From the NCBI GenBank assembly GCA_947493285.1, contig CANLQH010000001.1, positions 868,001 to 932,000 of the forward strand: a stretch of 64,000 nucleotides of DNA, given 5' to 3'. The stretch comes from an uncultured Tenacibaculum sp. (lineage in GTDB: Bacteria; Bacteroidota; Bacteroidia; Flavobacteriales; Flavobacteriaceae). A program made the translations under genes and the position numbers. Within the stretch, counting starts at the first letter, position 1. The number at the start of each line of letters is the position of its first letter. This document shows positions 55,192 to 64,000 of this stretch, one piece after another. The notes under the pieces were generated by a model. That model was not told the DNA's origin. It ran no database searches and saw only the letters and a program-made list of their open reading frames with translations.

Positions 55192-55222
55192 TTGACACTT
55201 CTTTTACATTTTTTTGACACTT
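55192..55222. promoter_or_regulatory. Three 9-bp direct repeats with 11-bp pitch, candidate operator
   Basis: TTGACACTT at 55192-55200 is repeated exactly at 55214-55222. The 9-mer midway, TTTACATTT at 55203-55211, matches at seven of nine positions. Starts are spaced 11 and 11 bases, one helical turn each. The array lies between the membrane-bound winged-helix regulator (start 55147) and yceI (start 55271), the right place for autoregulation and control of the neighbour. Confidence 0.5.
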
Positions 55223-55270
55223 TTTCACTGTCACTAAAATAATTTTACTCAAAACTTAAAAACACTTCAG

Positions 55271-55834
55271 ATGAAAAAAATTATTATCGCACTTATTTGT
55301 ACTATTTGTATTTCTACCTATAGTAACGCACAAGAAAAACTACCTATTAATGTTACTAAAAGCTCTATAAAATGGATAGGAGAATACACCTTTTATTTTG
55401 GCGGACACGATGGCTTTATAAAAATTAAAGAAGGTCATTTTATAAAAAGTGGAGATTCAATTACCGGTGGAACATTTATTATTGATATGAATTCAATTAC
55501 AAACACCGATATAAAACATGAAAAAGGAAATAAAAATTTAGTTGATCATTTAAAAAACTCAGATTTTTTTGATGTTGAAAAATATCCACTAGCAAAAATT
55601 AACATTACTAATGTTGAATATTTTGATGATGAATCTATGAGGATTAAAGCAGATCTTACTTTAAAAGGAATTACAAAACCTATTAAATTTAACGCAACTC
55701 CTAATTACAAAAACAAAAGTTTAACCACAAAATTTAAGATTGATAGAAGAGCGTGGAATGTAAATTATAAAAGTAAAATAAAAGATGATGCAATCTCCGA
55801 CGCTATTGGCTTTGAAGTAAATATAAAACTATAG
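55271..55834 (+). CDS. YceI-family periplasmic lipid-binding-like protein
   Basis: A 187-residue YceI protein with a signal peptide (MKKIIIALICTICISTYSNA). The lipocalin-like pattern is clear: SSIKWIGEYTFYFGGHDGFI, GGTFIIDMNSITNTDI, HLKNSDFFDVEKYPLAKI and ADLTLKGITKPIKFNAT. Family members bind isoprenoid-like lipids. It is divergent from the winged-helix regulator, with repeats in between, and only 2 bases separate it from the next gene. Confidence 0.9.
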   Translation: MKKIIIALICTICISTYSNAQEKLPINVTKSSIKWIGEYTFYFGGHDGFIKIKEGHFIKSGDSITGGTFIIDMNSITNTDIKHEKGNKNLVDHLKNSDFFDVEKYPLAKINITNVEYFDDESMRIKADLTLKGITKPIKFNATPNYKNKSLTTKFKIDRRAWNVNYKSKIKDDAISDAIGFEVNIKL

Positions 55835-55836
55835 CA

Positions 55837-56412
55837 ATGAAAAAAATAATCTTACTACTAATAACAATTTGCTCGATTAATACATTTGGACAAAAAAGTG
55901 AATTTAATTTAATAGACTTAGATACTACTTGGGGAAAAGAAGTAATTCATTTCCCAGTAAGAAACATGAACTACAATGGAACTGGAGAAGTAAGGTTTCC
56001 TCCAAAAGGATGGATAAAACCTAAGCATGATAATTTTTGGTCTTATACCTACGCTTGGAGTATCAACGTAAATAGAGAAATCCCTAAAAAAGAATTAGCA
56101 ATAGATTTAGTAAAATATTTTAATAGCCTGAATCACATTGATATGAGTGACATAGAAAACAAACACTATAGTTCTGCTACAGTCACAAAAATTAAACAAA
56201 ATAAAACTACAACATTCTTTAAAGGGCAAGTGAACATATTCGATCGGTTTGCAACTAATAAAATGATAACTCTACATGTAAAAATTGAAAGGTTTTATTG
56301 TAAGAAAAAGCAGAAAACCAATCTTTTATTCAAATTTTCACCCAAAGAGTTTAAACATCAAACATGGAAAATGCTACAAAAAGTAAAACTACACACTGAT
56401 TTATGTGATTAG
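55837..56412 (+). CDS. Secreted protein of unknown function, paired with yceI
   Basis: A 191-residue protein with a signal peptide (MKKIILLLITICSINTFG, then QK). It contains DTTWGKEVIHFPVRNMNYNG, FPPKGWIKPKHDNFWSYTYA and, near the end, FSPKEFKHQTWKMLQKVKLH. I do not recognise a family. The 2-base distance from yceI shows that they form one operon under the same probable regulator. Confidence 0.75.
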   Translation: MKKIILLLITICSINTFGQKSEFNLIDLDTTWGKEVIHFPVRNMNYNGTGEVRFPPKGWIKPKHDNFWSYTYAWSINVNREIPKKELAIDLVKYFNSLNHIDMSDIENKHYSSATVTKIKQNKTTTFFKGQVNIFDRFATNKMITLHVKIERFYCKKKQKTNLLFKFSPKEFKHQTWKMLQKVKLHTDLCD

Positions 56413-56416
56413 CAAT

Positions 56417-56448
56417 AAAAAAGCCTTAGTAAAAGCTAAGGCTTTTTT
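56417..56448. terminator. Bidirectional terminator between the yceI operon and purM
   Basis: AAAAAAGCCTTAG/CTAAGGCTTTTTT with a 6-base loop; it serves both convergent units. Confidence 0.88.
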
Positions 56449-56467
56449 ATTATGTAGTTAGATGTTT

Positions 56468-57646
56468 TTAATACTCAAAAACTCCGTATTCACTTTTGAT
56501 TGTTAGTTTTTTAGAATCTGATTTTTCTACGCTACCAACAACTTGTGCATTTACATTATACAATTTAGAAATTGCAATAATGTCTTCAGCAACTTCTGGA
56601 GAAACATACAACTCCATTCTATGCCCACAGTTAAATACTTGATACATTTCTTTCCAGTCTGTTTTTGATTGTTCTTGTATCAATTTAAACAATGGTGGAA
56701 TTGGAAACATATTATCTTTTACAATATGTAAGTTATCCACAAAGTGTAATATTTTAGTTTGCGCTCCACCAGAACAATGAATCATTCCGTGAACTGTATC
56801 TGAATTATATTTAGATAAAATCTCTTTTATAATTGGCGCATACGTTCTCGTTGGAGACAATACTAACTTACCAGCATCTATAGGCGAGTTTTCAACCTCA
56901 TCTGTCAACTTTGTATTTCCAGAATACACTAAATCTGCAGGAACAGCAGCATCAAAACTTTCAGGGTATTTTTCAGCTAAATATTTATGAAAAACATCGT
57001 GACGCGCAGAAGTTAATCCGTTTGAACCCATTCCTCCATTATATTCTGTTTCATAGGTTGACTGCCCGAAAGACTCTAAACCAACAATTACATCTCCTAC
57101 TTTAATATTTGCATTATCAATAACATCTGTGCGTTTCATACGAGCAGTTACTGTAGAATCAACAATAATTGTACGAACTAAATCACCAACATCAGCAGTT
57201 TCTCCTCCCGTAGAATGAATGGTTACTCCAAAATCTTTTAAATCTTCAATTAACTCTTCTGTTCCGTTTATAATTGCTGATAAAACTTCTCCAGGAATTT
57301 TATTTTTATTACGTCCAATAGTTGATGATAACATAATATTGTCGGTTGCTCCAACACATAATAAATCATCAATATTCATAATTAATGCATCTTGGGCAAT
57401 TCCTTTCCAAACAGAAATATCTCCTGTTTCTTTCCAATACATATAAGCTAAAGATGATTTTGTCCCTGCACCATCTGCGTGCATTATTAAACAATAATCA
57501 TCATCATTCGTTAAATAATCTGGAACAATTTTACAGAAAGCTTTTGGAAACAAACCTTTATCGATGTTCTTAATAGCGTTATGAACATCTTCTTTAGATG
57601 CCGAAACCCCACGTTGTGCGTAGCGCTTAGAAACTTCTTGACTCAT
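56468..57646 (-). CDS. purM: Phosphoribosylformylglycinamidine cyclo-ligase (AIR synthase)
   Basis: A 392-residue PurM, longer than the ~345-residue enterobacterial enzyme, as is common in Bacteroidota. The ATP-grasp-independent PurM fold is marked by YCLIMHADGAGTKSSLAYMY, IHSTGGETADVGDLVRTII and VGLESFGQSTYETEYNGGMGSNGLTSARHDVF (read in parts), then GMIHCSGGAQTKI. It catalyses the fifth step of purine synthesis. No other pur gene is adjacent. TAAATTTG on the minus strand at 57685-57678 is a possible -7 box. Confidence 0.9.
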   Translation of the reverse strand: MSQEVSKRYAQRGVSASKEDVHNAIKNIDKGLFPKAFCKIVPDYLTNDDDYCLIMHADGAGTKSSLAYMYWKETGDISVWKGIAQDALIMNIDDLLCVGATDNIMLSSTIGRNKNKIPGEVLSAIINGTEELIEDLKDFGVTIHSTGGETADVGDLVRTIIVDSTVTARMKRTDVIDNANIKVGDVIVGLESFGQSTYETEYNGGMGSNGLTSARHDVFHKYLAEKYPESFDAAVPADLVYSGNTKLTDEVENSPIDAGKLVLSPTRTYAPIIKEILSKYNSDTVHGMIHCSGGAQTKILHFVDNLHIVKDNMFPIPPLFKLIQEQSKTDWKEMYQVFNCGHRMELYVSPEVAEDIIAISKLYNVNAQVVGSVEKSDSKKLTIKSEYGVFEY

Positions 57647-57728
57647 TTTATGTAGTGTGTTGTGTTGTTGTTGCTTGCAAATTTAGTTTTTTGAAATGAA
57701 AAAATCCTACTTTCGAAGTATTCATTTC

Positions 57729-59912
57729 TTACCTTGTAAAAAGCAATTCTCTATACTTAGTTAATGGCCATAAATTATCATCAACCATTAATTCTAGTTT
57801 ATCACAGTGATAACGAATTTCATCAAAAAAAGGTTTTACTTTATTACAATAAGCATCAGCATTATTTTGTCCTGACAACTTATTAGCTTTTTTGCGTTCA
57901 TTCGTCATTTTTTCAACTTTAGAATTGATCTCTGCAATATGACCAGATATTTTCTGAATTAAATCGATTTGTTCTTTTGCATACTGCTCAAATCCCTTAT
58001 CAAAAATTTCTTTTAAGCCTTTAACATTTTCTATCAATGTATTCTGATATTGAATCGCTGTTGGTATCACATGATTTCTCGCCACATCAGCCAAAACTCT
58101 ACTTTCAATCTGAATATGCTTAGAGTACTCTTCTAACTCAATTTCATGACGTGCTTCCACCTCTACTTTATTCATCACATTCATTTCTTCAAAAAGCGAA
58201 ATCGATTTTTTAGAAATTTTAGCCTTTAAAGCTTCTGGTGTAGTTTTATTATTACTTAATCCTCTTTTTACAGCTTCTTTCTCCCAAGCTTCCCCATATC
58301 CATCCCCTTCAAAACGTATTTTTTTAGAGGCTTTAATATACTCTCTTAGCACATTAAAAACAGCTTCATCTTTCTTCAAATTTTTAGCATCAACCAATTC
58401 ATCAACTTCAATTTTAAATTCTTTTAATTGCTTTGCTATAATGGTATTTAAAACTGTCATTGGCCCTGCACAATTAGACCAAGAACCTACCGCACGCAAC
58501 TCAAATTTATTTCCAGTAAAAGCAAATGGAGATGTTCTGTTTCTATCCGTATTATCTAATAAAATCTCTGGAATTTTACCAACAATATTTAATTTTAAAT
58601 CTGTTTTCTCTTGTGGAGATAGTTTTCCTTTCGTTACATTTTCTAACTCATCTAAAACAGCTGATAATTGCGAACCTATAAAAACCGAAATAATTGCAGG
58701 TGGTGCTTCGTTAGCTCCTAAACGATGATCATTACTAGCACTTGCAATAGAAGCCCTTATTAACTCTTCATAATCGTGAACAGCTTTAATAGTATTTACA
58801 AAAAAGGTTAAGAATTGTAAATTCTTCATTGGCGTTTTCCCTGGACTCAGTAAATTAACTCCTGTATTAGTAGATAAACTCCAATTATTATGCTTCCCTG
58901 ATCCGTTTATTCCTTCAAACGGTTTTTCATGGAACAACACTTTAAATTGATGACGTTGTGATACTTTTTCCATCACATCCATTAATAATGAATTATGATC
59001 CACTGCTAAATTTGCCTCTTCGAAAATAGGTGCCAATTCAAACTGATTCGGAGCTACTTCGTTATGACGCGTTTTTACAGGAACACCTAACAACATACAT
59101 TCTTGCTCTAAATCTCGCATAAAACTCATTACTCTTGTAGGAATCGACCCAAAATAATGATCATCTAATTGTTGACCTTTTGCAGGAGAATGCCCTAACA
59201 AAGTTCTACCAGTCATCATTAAATCAGGACGAGCAGAAACCAAAGCTGTATCAATTAAAAAATACTCTTGTTCCCAGCCTAAGGTTGCATTAACCTTTGA
59301 AACATTTTTATCAAAATATTTACATACAGCAGTTGCCGCAGTATCTACAGCCTGTAATGCTCTTAACAACGGAGCTTTATTATCTAAAGCTTCACCCGTA
59401 TATGCTACAAAAACAGTTGGAATACATAAAGTAGTACCATATATAAATGCTGGTGATGTTGGATCCCAAGCTGTATAACCTCTTGCTTCAAACGTATTTC
59501 TAATTCCTCCGTGTGGAAAACTAGAAGCATCTGGTTCTTGCTGCACTAATTGACTACCATCAAAACGCTCCATCGCCCCTCCATCATCAATAGTCTCAAA
59601 AAAAGCATCATGCTTTTCTGCAGTTGCTCCTGTTAGCGGTTGAAACCAATGGGTATAATGTGTAGCTCCTTTAGATAAAGCCCAGTCTTTCATACTCACT
59701 GCAATCTGATCTGCAATTTTTCGATCGATTTTTGTTCCAAATTCAATTGCATCCATTACACTCTGAAAAGCTTCTTTTGTCATATACTGACGCATCGCTT
59801 GTTTGTTAAAAACGTTATTTCCAAATAATTCAGAACGTCTTCCTTTCTCCTCTATAAGAACTGGATTTCTATGTAACGTTTCTTGTAATGCATTAAATCT
59901 TAAAGTTGACAT
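57729..59912 (-). CDS. glnN: Glutamine synthetase type III
   Basis: A 727-residue GSIII; I use the ATG at 59912 ([20 protein letters not shown]) rather than an upstream in-frame ATG at 59942. The size (>700 residues) and segments [43 protein letters not shown] and [12 protein letters not shown] define type III, a dodecameric enzyme typical of Bacteroidota and cyanobacteria. It makes glutamine from glutamate, ammonia and ATP. It is divergent from a type II-like GS, with 193 bases between starts. Confidence 0.93.
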   Translation of the reverse strand: MSTLRFNALQETLHRNPVLIEEKGRRSELFGNNVFNKQAMRQYMTKEAFQSVMDAIEFGTKIDRKIADQIAVSMKDWALSKGATHYTHWFQPLTGATAEKHDAFFETIDDGGAMERFDGSQLVQQEPDASSFPHGGIRNTFEARGYTAWDPTSPAFIYGTTLCIPTVFVAYTGEALDNKAPLLRALQAVDTAATAVCKYFDKNVSKVNATLGWEQEYFLIDTALVSARPDLMMTGRTLLGHSPAKGQQLDDHYFGSIPTRVMSFMRDLEQECMLLGVPVKTRHNEVAPNQFELAPIFEEANLAVDHNSLLMDVMEKVSQRHQFKVLFHEKPFEGINGSGKHNNWSLSTNTGVNLLSPGKTPMKNLQFLTFFVNTIKAVHDYEELIRASIASASNDHRLGANEAPPAIISVFIGSQLSAVLDELENVTKGKLSPQEKTDLKLNIVGKIPEILLDNTDRNRTSPFAFTGNKFELRAVGSWSNCAGPMTVLNTIIAKQLKEFKIEVDELVDAKNLKKDEAVFNVLREYIKASKKIRFEGDGYGEAWEKEAVKRGLSNNKTTPEALKAKISKKSISLFEEMNVMNKVEVEARHEIELEEYSKHIQIESRVLADVARNHVIPTAIQYQNTLIENVKGLKEIFDKGFEQYAKEQIDLIQKISGHIAEINSKVEKMTNERKKANKLSGQNNADAYCNKVKPFFDEIRYHCDKLELMVDDNLWPLTKYRELLFTR

Positions 59913-60036
59913 TATATATATATGGTAAAAATTCAAGGCCAAAAATACAAAACTTTAACTAAATCATAAATACCCCTAAAAAAATAGGGGTAAGATTAAC
60001 TTAAAGTTAAATTTTAAACTTTTACCCCTAAAAATT

Positions 60037-60066
60037 TTGACACAAAACATAAAATATCCATTTTTG
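60037..60066 (+). promoter_or_regulatory. Probable promoter of the type II-like glutamine synthetase
   Basis: TTG at 60037-60039, a 19-base spacer and CATTTTTG at 60059-60066 (one mismatch to TAnnTTTG). The -7 box ends 39 bases before the start codon. Confidence 0.5.
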
Positions 60067-60105
60067 CACTGTATTTAATCTAAACACAATAACAAATTAA
60101 AAATC

Positions 60106-61122
60106 ATGAGTAGATCTAAATTAGAATACATTTGGTTAGATGGTTACTATCCAACTCAAAACATGAGAAGTAAAACTAAAGTAGTTGCTGACTTTAGCGG
60201 AAAACTAGAAGATTGCCCTGTTTGGTCATTTGATGGTTCATCAACTAGACAAGCTGAAGGAGGAGATTCTGATTGCTTATTAAAACCTGTAGCTATTTAC
60301 CCAGATCCTGAAAGAAGAGATGGATACTTAGTAATGACTGAAGTTTTAAATGCAGACGGAACACCACACGCATCAAACGGAAGAGCTGGTATTGATGATG
60401 ATGATAACGATTTTTGGTTTGGTTTTGAACAAGAGTACTTTATTATGGACAGATCAACTTTATTACCTTTAGGATTTCCTGTAGGTGGTTATCCTGCTCC
60501 ACAAGGAATGTACTACTGTTCTGTTGGAGGAAGAAATACACACGGAAGAAATTTAGTTGAAGAGCACGCTGATTTATGTATTGATGCTGGATTAATTTTT
60601 GAAGGAATCAATCAAGAAGTTGCTTCTGGACAATGGGAGTTCCAATTATTTGCAAAAGGAGCAAAAAAAGCTGGAGATGAAATTTGGGTAGCTCGTTATT
60701 TATTAGACAGATTAACTGAAAAATACGGATACTACATTGAATACCACCCAAAACCATTAGGAGACACTGACTGGAACGGTTCTGGTATGCACGCAAATTT
60801 TTCAAATACAACTTTAAGAACTTGTGGCTCTAAAGAAACTTACGAGAAAATATGTGAGTCTTTTAGACCTGTAGTAAAAGAACATATTGCTGTTTACGGA
60901 GAGTTTAACGATCAACGTTTAACTGGTAAACACGAAACAGCTTCTATTAACGATTTTAGTTACGGAGTTTCTGATAGAGGAGCATCTATCCGTATACCTA
61001 TTATCACAGTAGAACAAGGATGGAAAGGTTGGTTAGAAGACCGTCGTCCTGCATCAAACGCGGATCCATACAAGGTTGCTGGTCGAATTATTGAGACCGT
61101 TAAAAGCGCCAATATAGATTAA
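60106..61122 (+). CDS. Glutamine synthetase, beta-grasp domain, type II-like
   Basis: A 338-residue GS, close to the size of eukaryotic-type GSII and much shorter than GSI or GSIII. It starts MSRSKLEYIWLDGYYPTQNM and has PVWSFDGSSTRQAEGGDSDC, FGFEQEYFIMD, EGINQEVASGQWEFQLF, WNGSGMHANFS and SDRGASIRIPI, all active-site segments of the superfamily. It therefore should make glutamine like its divergent neighbour at 57729. A terminator follows. Confidence 0.92.
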   Translation: MSRSKLEYIWLDGYYPTQNMRSKTKVVADFSGKLEDCPVWSFDGSSTRQAEGGDSDCLLKPVAIYPDPERRDGYLVMTEVLNADGTPHASNGRAGIDDDDNDFWFGFEQEYFIMDRSTLLPLGFPVGGYPAPQGMYYCSVGGRNTHGRNLVEEHADLCIDAGLIFEGINQEVASGQWEFQLFAKGAKKAGDEIWVARYLLDRLTEKYGYYIEYHPKPLGDTDWNGSGMHANFSNTTLRTCGSKETYEKICESFRPVVKEHIAVYGEFNDQRLTGKHETASINDFSYGVSDRGASIRIPIITVEQGWKGWLEDRRPASNADPYKVAGRIIETVKSANID

Positions 61123-61142
61123 TACACACAACAACACAACTG

Positions 61143-61170
61143 AAAAAGCCGCTTAACTGCGGCTTTTTTT
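61143..61170 (+). terminator. Intrinsic terminator after the type II-like GS gene
   Basis: AAAAAGCCGC/GCGGCTTTTT with a 6-base loop plus a longer T-run. On the other strand the A-run also makes it usable by the converging antiporter gene. Confidence 0.9.
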
Positions 61171-61194
61171 ATTTTTAAAATCAACAATAGATAA

Positions 61195-62136
61195 TTATGA
61201 AATTGTTAGATAAATGAAAGCCACATAAGCTCCCAACAAAATTATTCCGTCTTTCCAATTTAAACGTAATTTTTTTGGAAAGAACACTAAAGGAAGTACT
61301 ATAAATGAAATTGCCAACATCCAATAAATATCATTATTTATCAAACTAATATCTTTAACCTGAACAGTCACAGGCGTAATCATAGAAGTAATTCCTAAAA
61401 CTGCCAAAATATTAAACACATTAGAACCTATTAAATTTCCTAACGAAATTGCTTTTTCTTTTTTCATTACCGCAATAATTGAAGCCGCTAACTCAGGAAT
61501 ACTTGTCCCAACAGAAACAACGGTTACACCTATAACCGCATCACTTACTCCAAAATTCTCTGCCATTGTTTTAGCCCCATCAACCAACAATTCAGATCCT
61601 GCCCATAAGCCAAAACCTCCAATCGCTAAAAACAATACTATTTTATGCAATGGCAATTCTTCATCGTCTTCAGGCATTTCATCCACAACTGCTGTTTTTT
61701 GAAAGCGCAATAAATAAACTAAAAAAGCTATTAACATAGTAAACATTATCGCTCCTTCATAAAATTGAATCACTCTATCATTTACTATAAAAAAATACAG
61801 CAATACAGAAGCAATCATCATAACTGGCCAATCTGTCTTATAAAAACTTTTTTCAACTTCAATAGTTGAAAGAATAACTGTAATTCCTAAAACCAATCCT
61901 AAATTAGCAATATTAGAACCTATTACGTTACCAACTGCTAAACCTGTAGCACCATCTAAAGCAGATTTTACACTCACTATTAATTCTGGAGCCGAAGTAG
62001 CAAAAGACACTACCGTCATTCCAATTACAATTTTCGGAATATTTAATTTTAACGACAATCCAACTGCTGCCTTTAAAAGCCAATTACCTCCAAGTACCAA
62101 CAACACTAATCCTAAAACGATATACAGAATACTCAT
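61195..62136 (-). CDS. Calcium/sodium antiporter, YrbG/CaCA family
   Basis: A 313-residue membrane protein with two inverted repeats of five membrane segments. The alpha-repeat signatures are GNVIGSNIANLGLVLG and GNLIGSNVFNILAVLG, with SFATSAPELIVSVKSA and SVGTSIPELAASIIAV preceding them. These hold the ion-coordinating Glu and Asn residues of the cation/Ca2+ exchangers. It is convergent with the GS gene. The exact exchanged ion is inferred. Confidence 0.9.
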   Translation of the reverse strand: MSILYIVLGLVLLVLGGNWLLKAAVGLSLKLNIPKIVIGMTVVSFATSAPELIVSVKSALDGATGLAVGNVIGSNIANLGLVLGITVILSTIEVEKSFYKTDWPVMMIASVLLYFFIVNDRVIQFYEGAIMFTMLIAFLVYLLRFQKTAVVDEMPEDDEELPLHKIVLFLAIGGFGLWAGSELLVDGAKTMAENFGVSDAVIGVTVVSVGTSIPELAASIIAVMKKEKAISLGNLIGSNVFNILAVLGITSMITPVTVQVKDISLINNDIYWMLAISFIVLPLVFFPKKLRLNWKDGIILLGAYVAFIYLTIS

Positions 62137-62657
62137 AAAATATTTTTATGCTGCGAAGATAGCTTTTTTAACATATTTATTTTTTCTAAAAAAGATACTA
62201 AAAAACGTTTAGAAAAAACATGATAATTATCAGCATAACAAGTTTTACAAAAAATCAAACTACCTTTTTTCACCACCAAAAACACACAATTTCCTTTACT
62301 TTTTAAAACAATCAAAAAAAACTCCTTTATTTTATAACACATTTAAACACCAAATAATTAATATCATTACATATTTAAACCTACTTCAAGAAGTCTATAT
62401 TTCATATTAAAACAGTAAATACTTTTTTAACTTCATATGTAAATTCAATTAAATTAAATTGATATAAACTATTTGGCGAGATGGTTTGAAACCTCATATA
62501 TTGAAAAAAACAATTCCGGAATCAACTAATATTCACTAATTAAAAACACTAAAAACTAATGATTGCTATCGCACTAAAATTAATTATTATTGCAGCCAAA
62601 ATTGCTATTACTATTACACAACAATTATTTTAATCAACTATTTAAAAAAATTACACT
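62137..62657. other. 521-base gap between the antiporter and SPFH genes
   Basis: A very AT-rich stretch. Apart from a 24-codon open frame at 62559-62633, listed separately, I see no RNA gene, strong terminator or clear TTG/TAnnTTTG pair. A 69-codon minus-strand frame (62133-62342) overlaps the antiporter start and is low-complexity, so I do not call it. Confidence 0.5.
62559..62633 (+). CDS. Possible 24-residue hydrophobic peptide
   Basis: ATG 62559 to TAA 62631-62633 encodes MIAIALKLIIIAAKIAITIT plus QQLF, a short alternating hydrophobic peptide with two Lys, able to span or lie on a membrane. It ends 24 bases before the SPFH gene. No ribosome-binding site is recognisable, and AT-rich DNA often yields such frames by chance. 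It could be a leader or small membrane peptide, or nothing. Confidence 0.3.
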   Translation: MIAIALKLIIIAAKIAITITQQLF

Positions 62658-63995
62658 ATGCTAACATTTATCGGAATTTTATTAGTCGTTATAGGACTAA
62701 CAACCATTGTATTAAATTCAATTATTAAAAACAACAAAGTTTTAAACTGGTTCACCCTGCAAAGAAGTATCCAATTTACCATTTTAGGAGTTTTAATGAG
62801 CATTATAACAGGAATGTTTTTTTACGCAGATGCAGGTACCGCTTATGCCGTACAGTACGTGTCTGGTGGAGATAAGATGATTACCACTCAGGGGTTAAAA
62901 CTTAAATGGTGGGGACGAATCATTCCATTATCATATGAAATATCAATTAAAGATATTATTGTTGATGATGAAAGTGAACTTCCTAAAAGTGGACAAGGAA
63001 TGTACAACAGAAAATCTCAAAAATGGGAATTCAGCGACGCTATTAAAGCAGAAATCAGTACTTCTGTAATTGTTGGAGTTAACATTAATGACGAAGAAAT
63101 TTTCTTGAACATGGCAGACAGAAACAGAAGTGAATCTAAATTAATTTACGGTAGGGTTTTACCAAATATTGATGCTGCTATTAAAAACACTTGTAAGCTA
63201 ATGGATGCTCAAGATTACATCTCAGGACAAGCATCTGATTTTGATAGATACTTTAGAGATCAATTAGAAAACGGAATGTACCAAGTTGAACAATACTATG
63301 AGTCAGAAAACATTAATGAAGTTGTTGGAGACACTACAACAGTTAGAAAAATTAATGTTGGAAAATCTAGCAAACAAAAGAAGTTTAGAATCAAAAGAAA
63401 CTCAGATGGAAGTATTATTAGAGACAATTCTAACACCTTAAAGCAATATGGCTTAAAGATTTACCAAGCTCAAGTTACCGGAATCGACTGGGAAGAATCT
63501 TTTGATGAAAGATTAGACCTACAGAAGAATGAAGTTGCACAAACTCAGTTAGAAAAACAACAAGCTGAACGTGAATACTATAGAGCTAAGAAAGAGGTTG
63601 CAAAAGGGGAATCTGAAAAAGCAAAAGAACGTGCTCGTTTAGAAAAAGCGCAAATACAACAAACAATTGCTGCAGAAACAGAAGCTAAAGTTGCTGAGTT
63701 CAATTTAATTAAAGAGAAAAAGCAATTTGAAGTTGAGCAATACAAAGCAAAAAGTAAAAAAGTTGCTGCTGACGCTCAATACTATGAAAATGCAAAATTA
63801 GTAAGCGCTGGTTTAACACCTCAAGAAAAAGCTGAGTGGGAATACAAAACTGCTGTGGGTGTTGCACAACAAATTAAAGACCTACAACTACCATCAACAT
63901 ATATTGAAGGAAGTAAAAACGGAAATAGTGGAAATTTACTGCAATCTTTAATTGGTGCTGATCTTGCAAAAAAAATGATGGAAAACAAAAAGTAA
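62658..63995 (+). CDS. SPFH/Band 7 domain membrane protein
   Basis: A 445-residue protein. Two hydrophobic segments (about 3-25 and 38-60) anchor it. An SPFH/prohibitin-like domain (70-300) follows, with DAIKAEISTSVIVGVNINDE and LKIYQAQVTGIDWEE. A long charged coiled coil (about 300-385: VAQTQLEKQQAEREYYRAKK) and a helical tail with LVSAGLTPQEKAEWEYKTAVGVA complete it, as in flotillin-like scaffolds. It likely forms large membrane assemblies. No NfeD partner is visible before the window ends. Confidence 0.85.
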   Translation: MLTFIGILLVVIGLTTIVLNSIIKNNKVLNWFTLQRSIQFTILGVLMSIITGMFFYADAGTAYAVQYVSGGDKMITTQGLKLKWWGRIIPLSYEISIKDIIVDDESELPKSGQGMYNRKSQKWEFSDAIKAEISTSVIVGVNINDEEIFLNMADRNRSESKLIYGRVLPNIDAAIKNTCKLMDAQDYISGQASDFDRYFRDQLENGMYQVEQYYESENINEVVGDTTTVRKINVGKSSKQKKFRIKRNSDGSIIRDNSNTLKQYGLKIYQAQVTGIDWEESFDERLDLQKNEVAQTQLEKQQAEREYYRAKKEVAKGESEKAKERARLEKAQIQQTIAAETEAKVAEFNLIKEKKQFEVEQYKAKSKKVAADAQYYENAKLVSAGLTPQEKAEWEYKTAVGVAQQIKDLQLPSTYIEGSKNGNSGNLLQSLIGADLAKKMMENKK

Positions 63996-64000
63996 CCCTA

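Noticed and set aside
62133..62342. 69-codon minus-strand frame upstream of the antiporter
   Set aside because: It overlaps the antiporter start, is low-complexity and shows no recognisable motif or ribosome-binding context.
1..64000. CRISPR arrays, insertion sequences and tRNA or rRNA genes
   Set aside because: No regularly spaced repeats, transposase frames or tRNA cloverleafs were recognised apart from the tmRNA ends.

Overview
The window is an AT-rich (roughly one third GC by eye) chromosomal segment of a Bacteroidota member, almost certainly family Flavobacteriaceae. The evidence is the TTG-N19/20-TAnnTTTG promoters, two SusC/SusD pairs, type IX secretion (T9SS) C-terminal sorting domains, a type III glutamine synthetase and a tmRNA whose tag ends GEDNYALAA. 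The genus cannot be fixed from this sequence; a marine flavobacterium of the Tenacibaculum/Polaribacter type would fit.

Layout: 1-5.5 kb, minus strand, is the ribosomal block rpsL-rpsG-fusA-rpsJ, a terminator plus nested promoter and structured leader, then rplC-rplD-rplW-rplB (cut by the window edge). 5.6-16.2 kb holds two tandem, diverged SusC/SusD outer-membrane uptake loci, the second with an extra lipoprotein. 16.3-27.5 kb is housekeeping: rlmB, a rhomboid protease, rarA, a three-gene secreted/lipoprotein cluster around a DUF5723 protein, a YjjG-like nucleotidase, a polysaccharide deacetylase, radC and the trkA-trkH potassium uptake pair.

27.6-37.0 kb is the most unusual region. In one direction it carries an unrecognised 118-residue protein, two phage-tail-collar (microcystin-dependent-protein type) proteins, two T9SS-sorted surface proteins sharing a duplicated 481-residue C-terminal module, and, directly behind each of those, a nearly identical 55-residue peptide gene. 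The peptides have an export-type N-terminus and end in a C-terminal serine. They are followed by a cytoplasmic protein that combines a PqqD-like N-terminus with an HPr-kinase-like P-loop domain, translationally overlapped with a PF14907-type nucleotidyltransferase. By analogy with kinases that phosphorylate the C-terminal Ser of lasso-peptide precursors, I propose a peptide-modification and surface-display system. This is inference; no lasso cyclase or radical SAM enzyme is present.

37-50.8 kb holds mpl, a 2.1-kb-residue-scale alpha-2-macroglobulin-like protein (2139 aa) with an intact thioester and an internal SusC-like N-terminal module, a small outer-membrane protein, TfoX-like and DUF4136 proteins, a subtilase lipoprotein, an M28 peptidase, a transglutaminase-like protein and two small DUF proteins. 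50.8-64 kb holds a saccharopine-dehydrogenase-like enzyme, the tmRNA gene converging on prfA, a membrane-anchored winged-helix regulator divergent from yceI with three 9-bp repeats at an exact 11-bp pitch between them, purM, a divergent GSIII/GSII glutamine synthetase pair, a Na+/Ca2+ antiporter and an SPFH-domain protein. No tRNA, rRNA, CRISPR array or transposase was seen.
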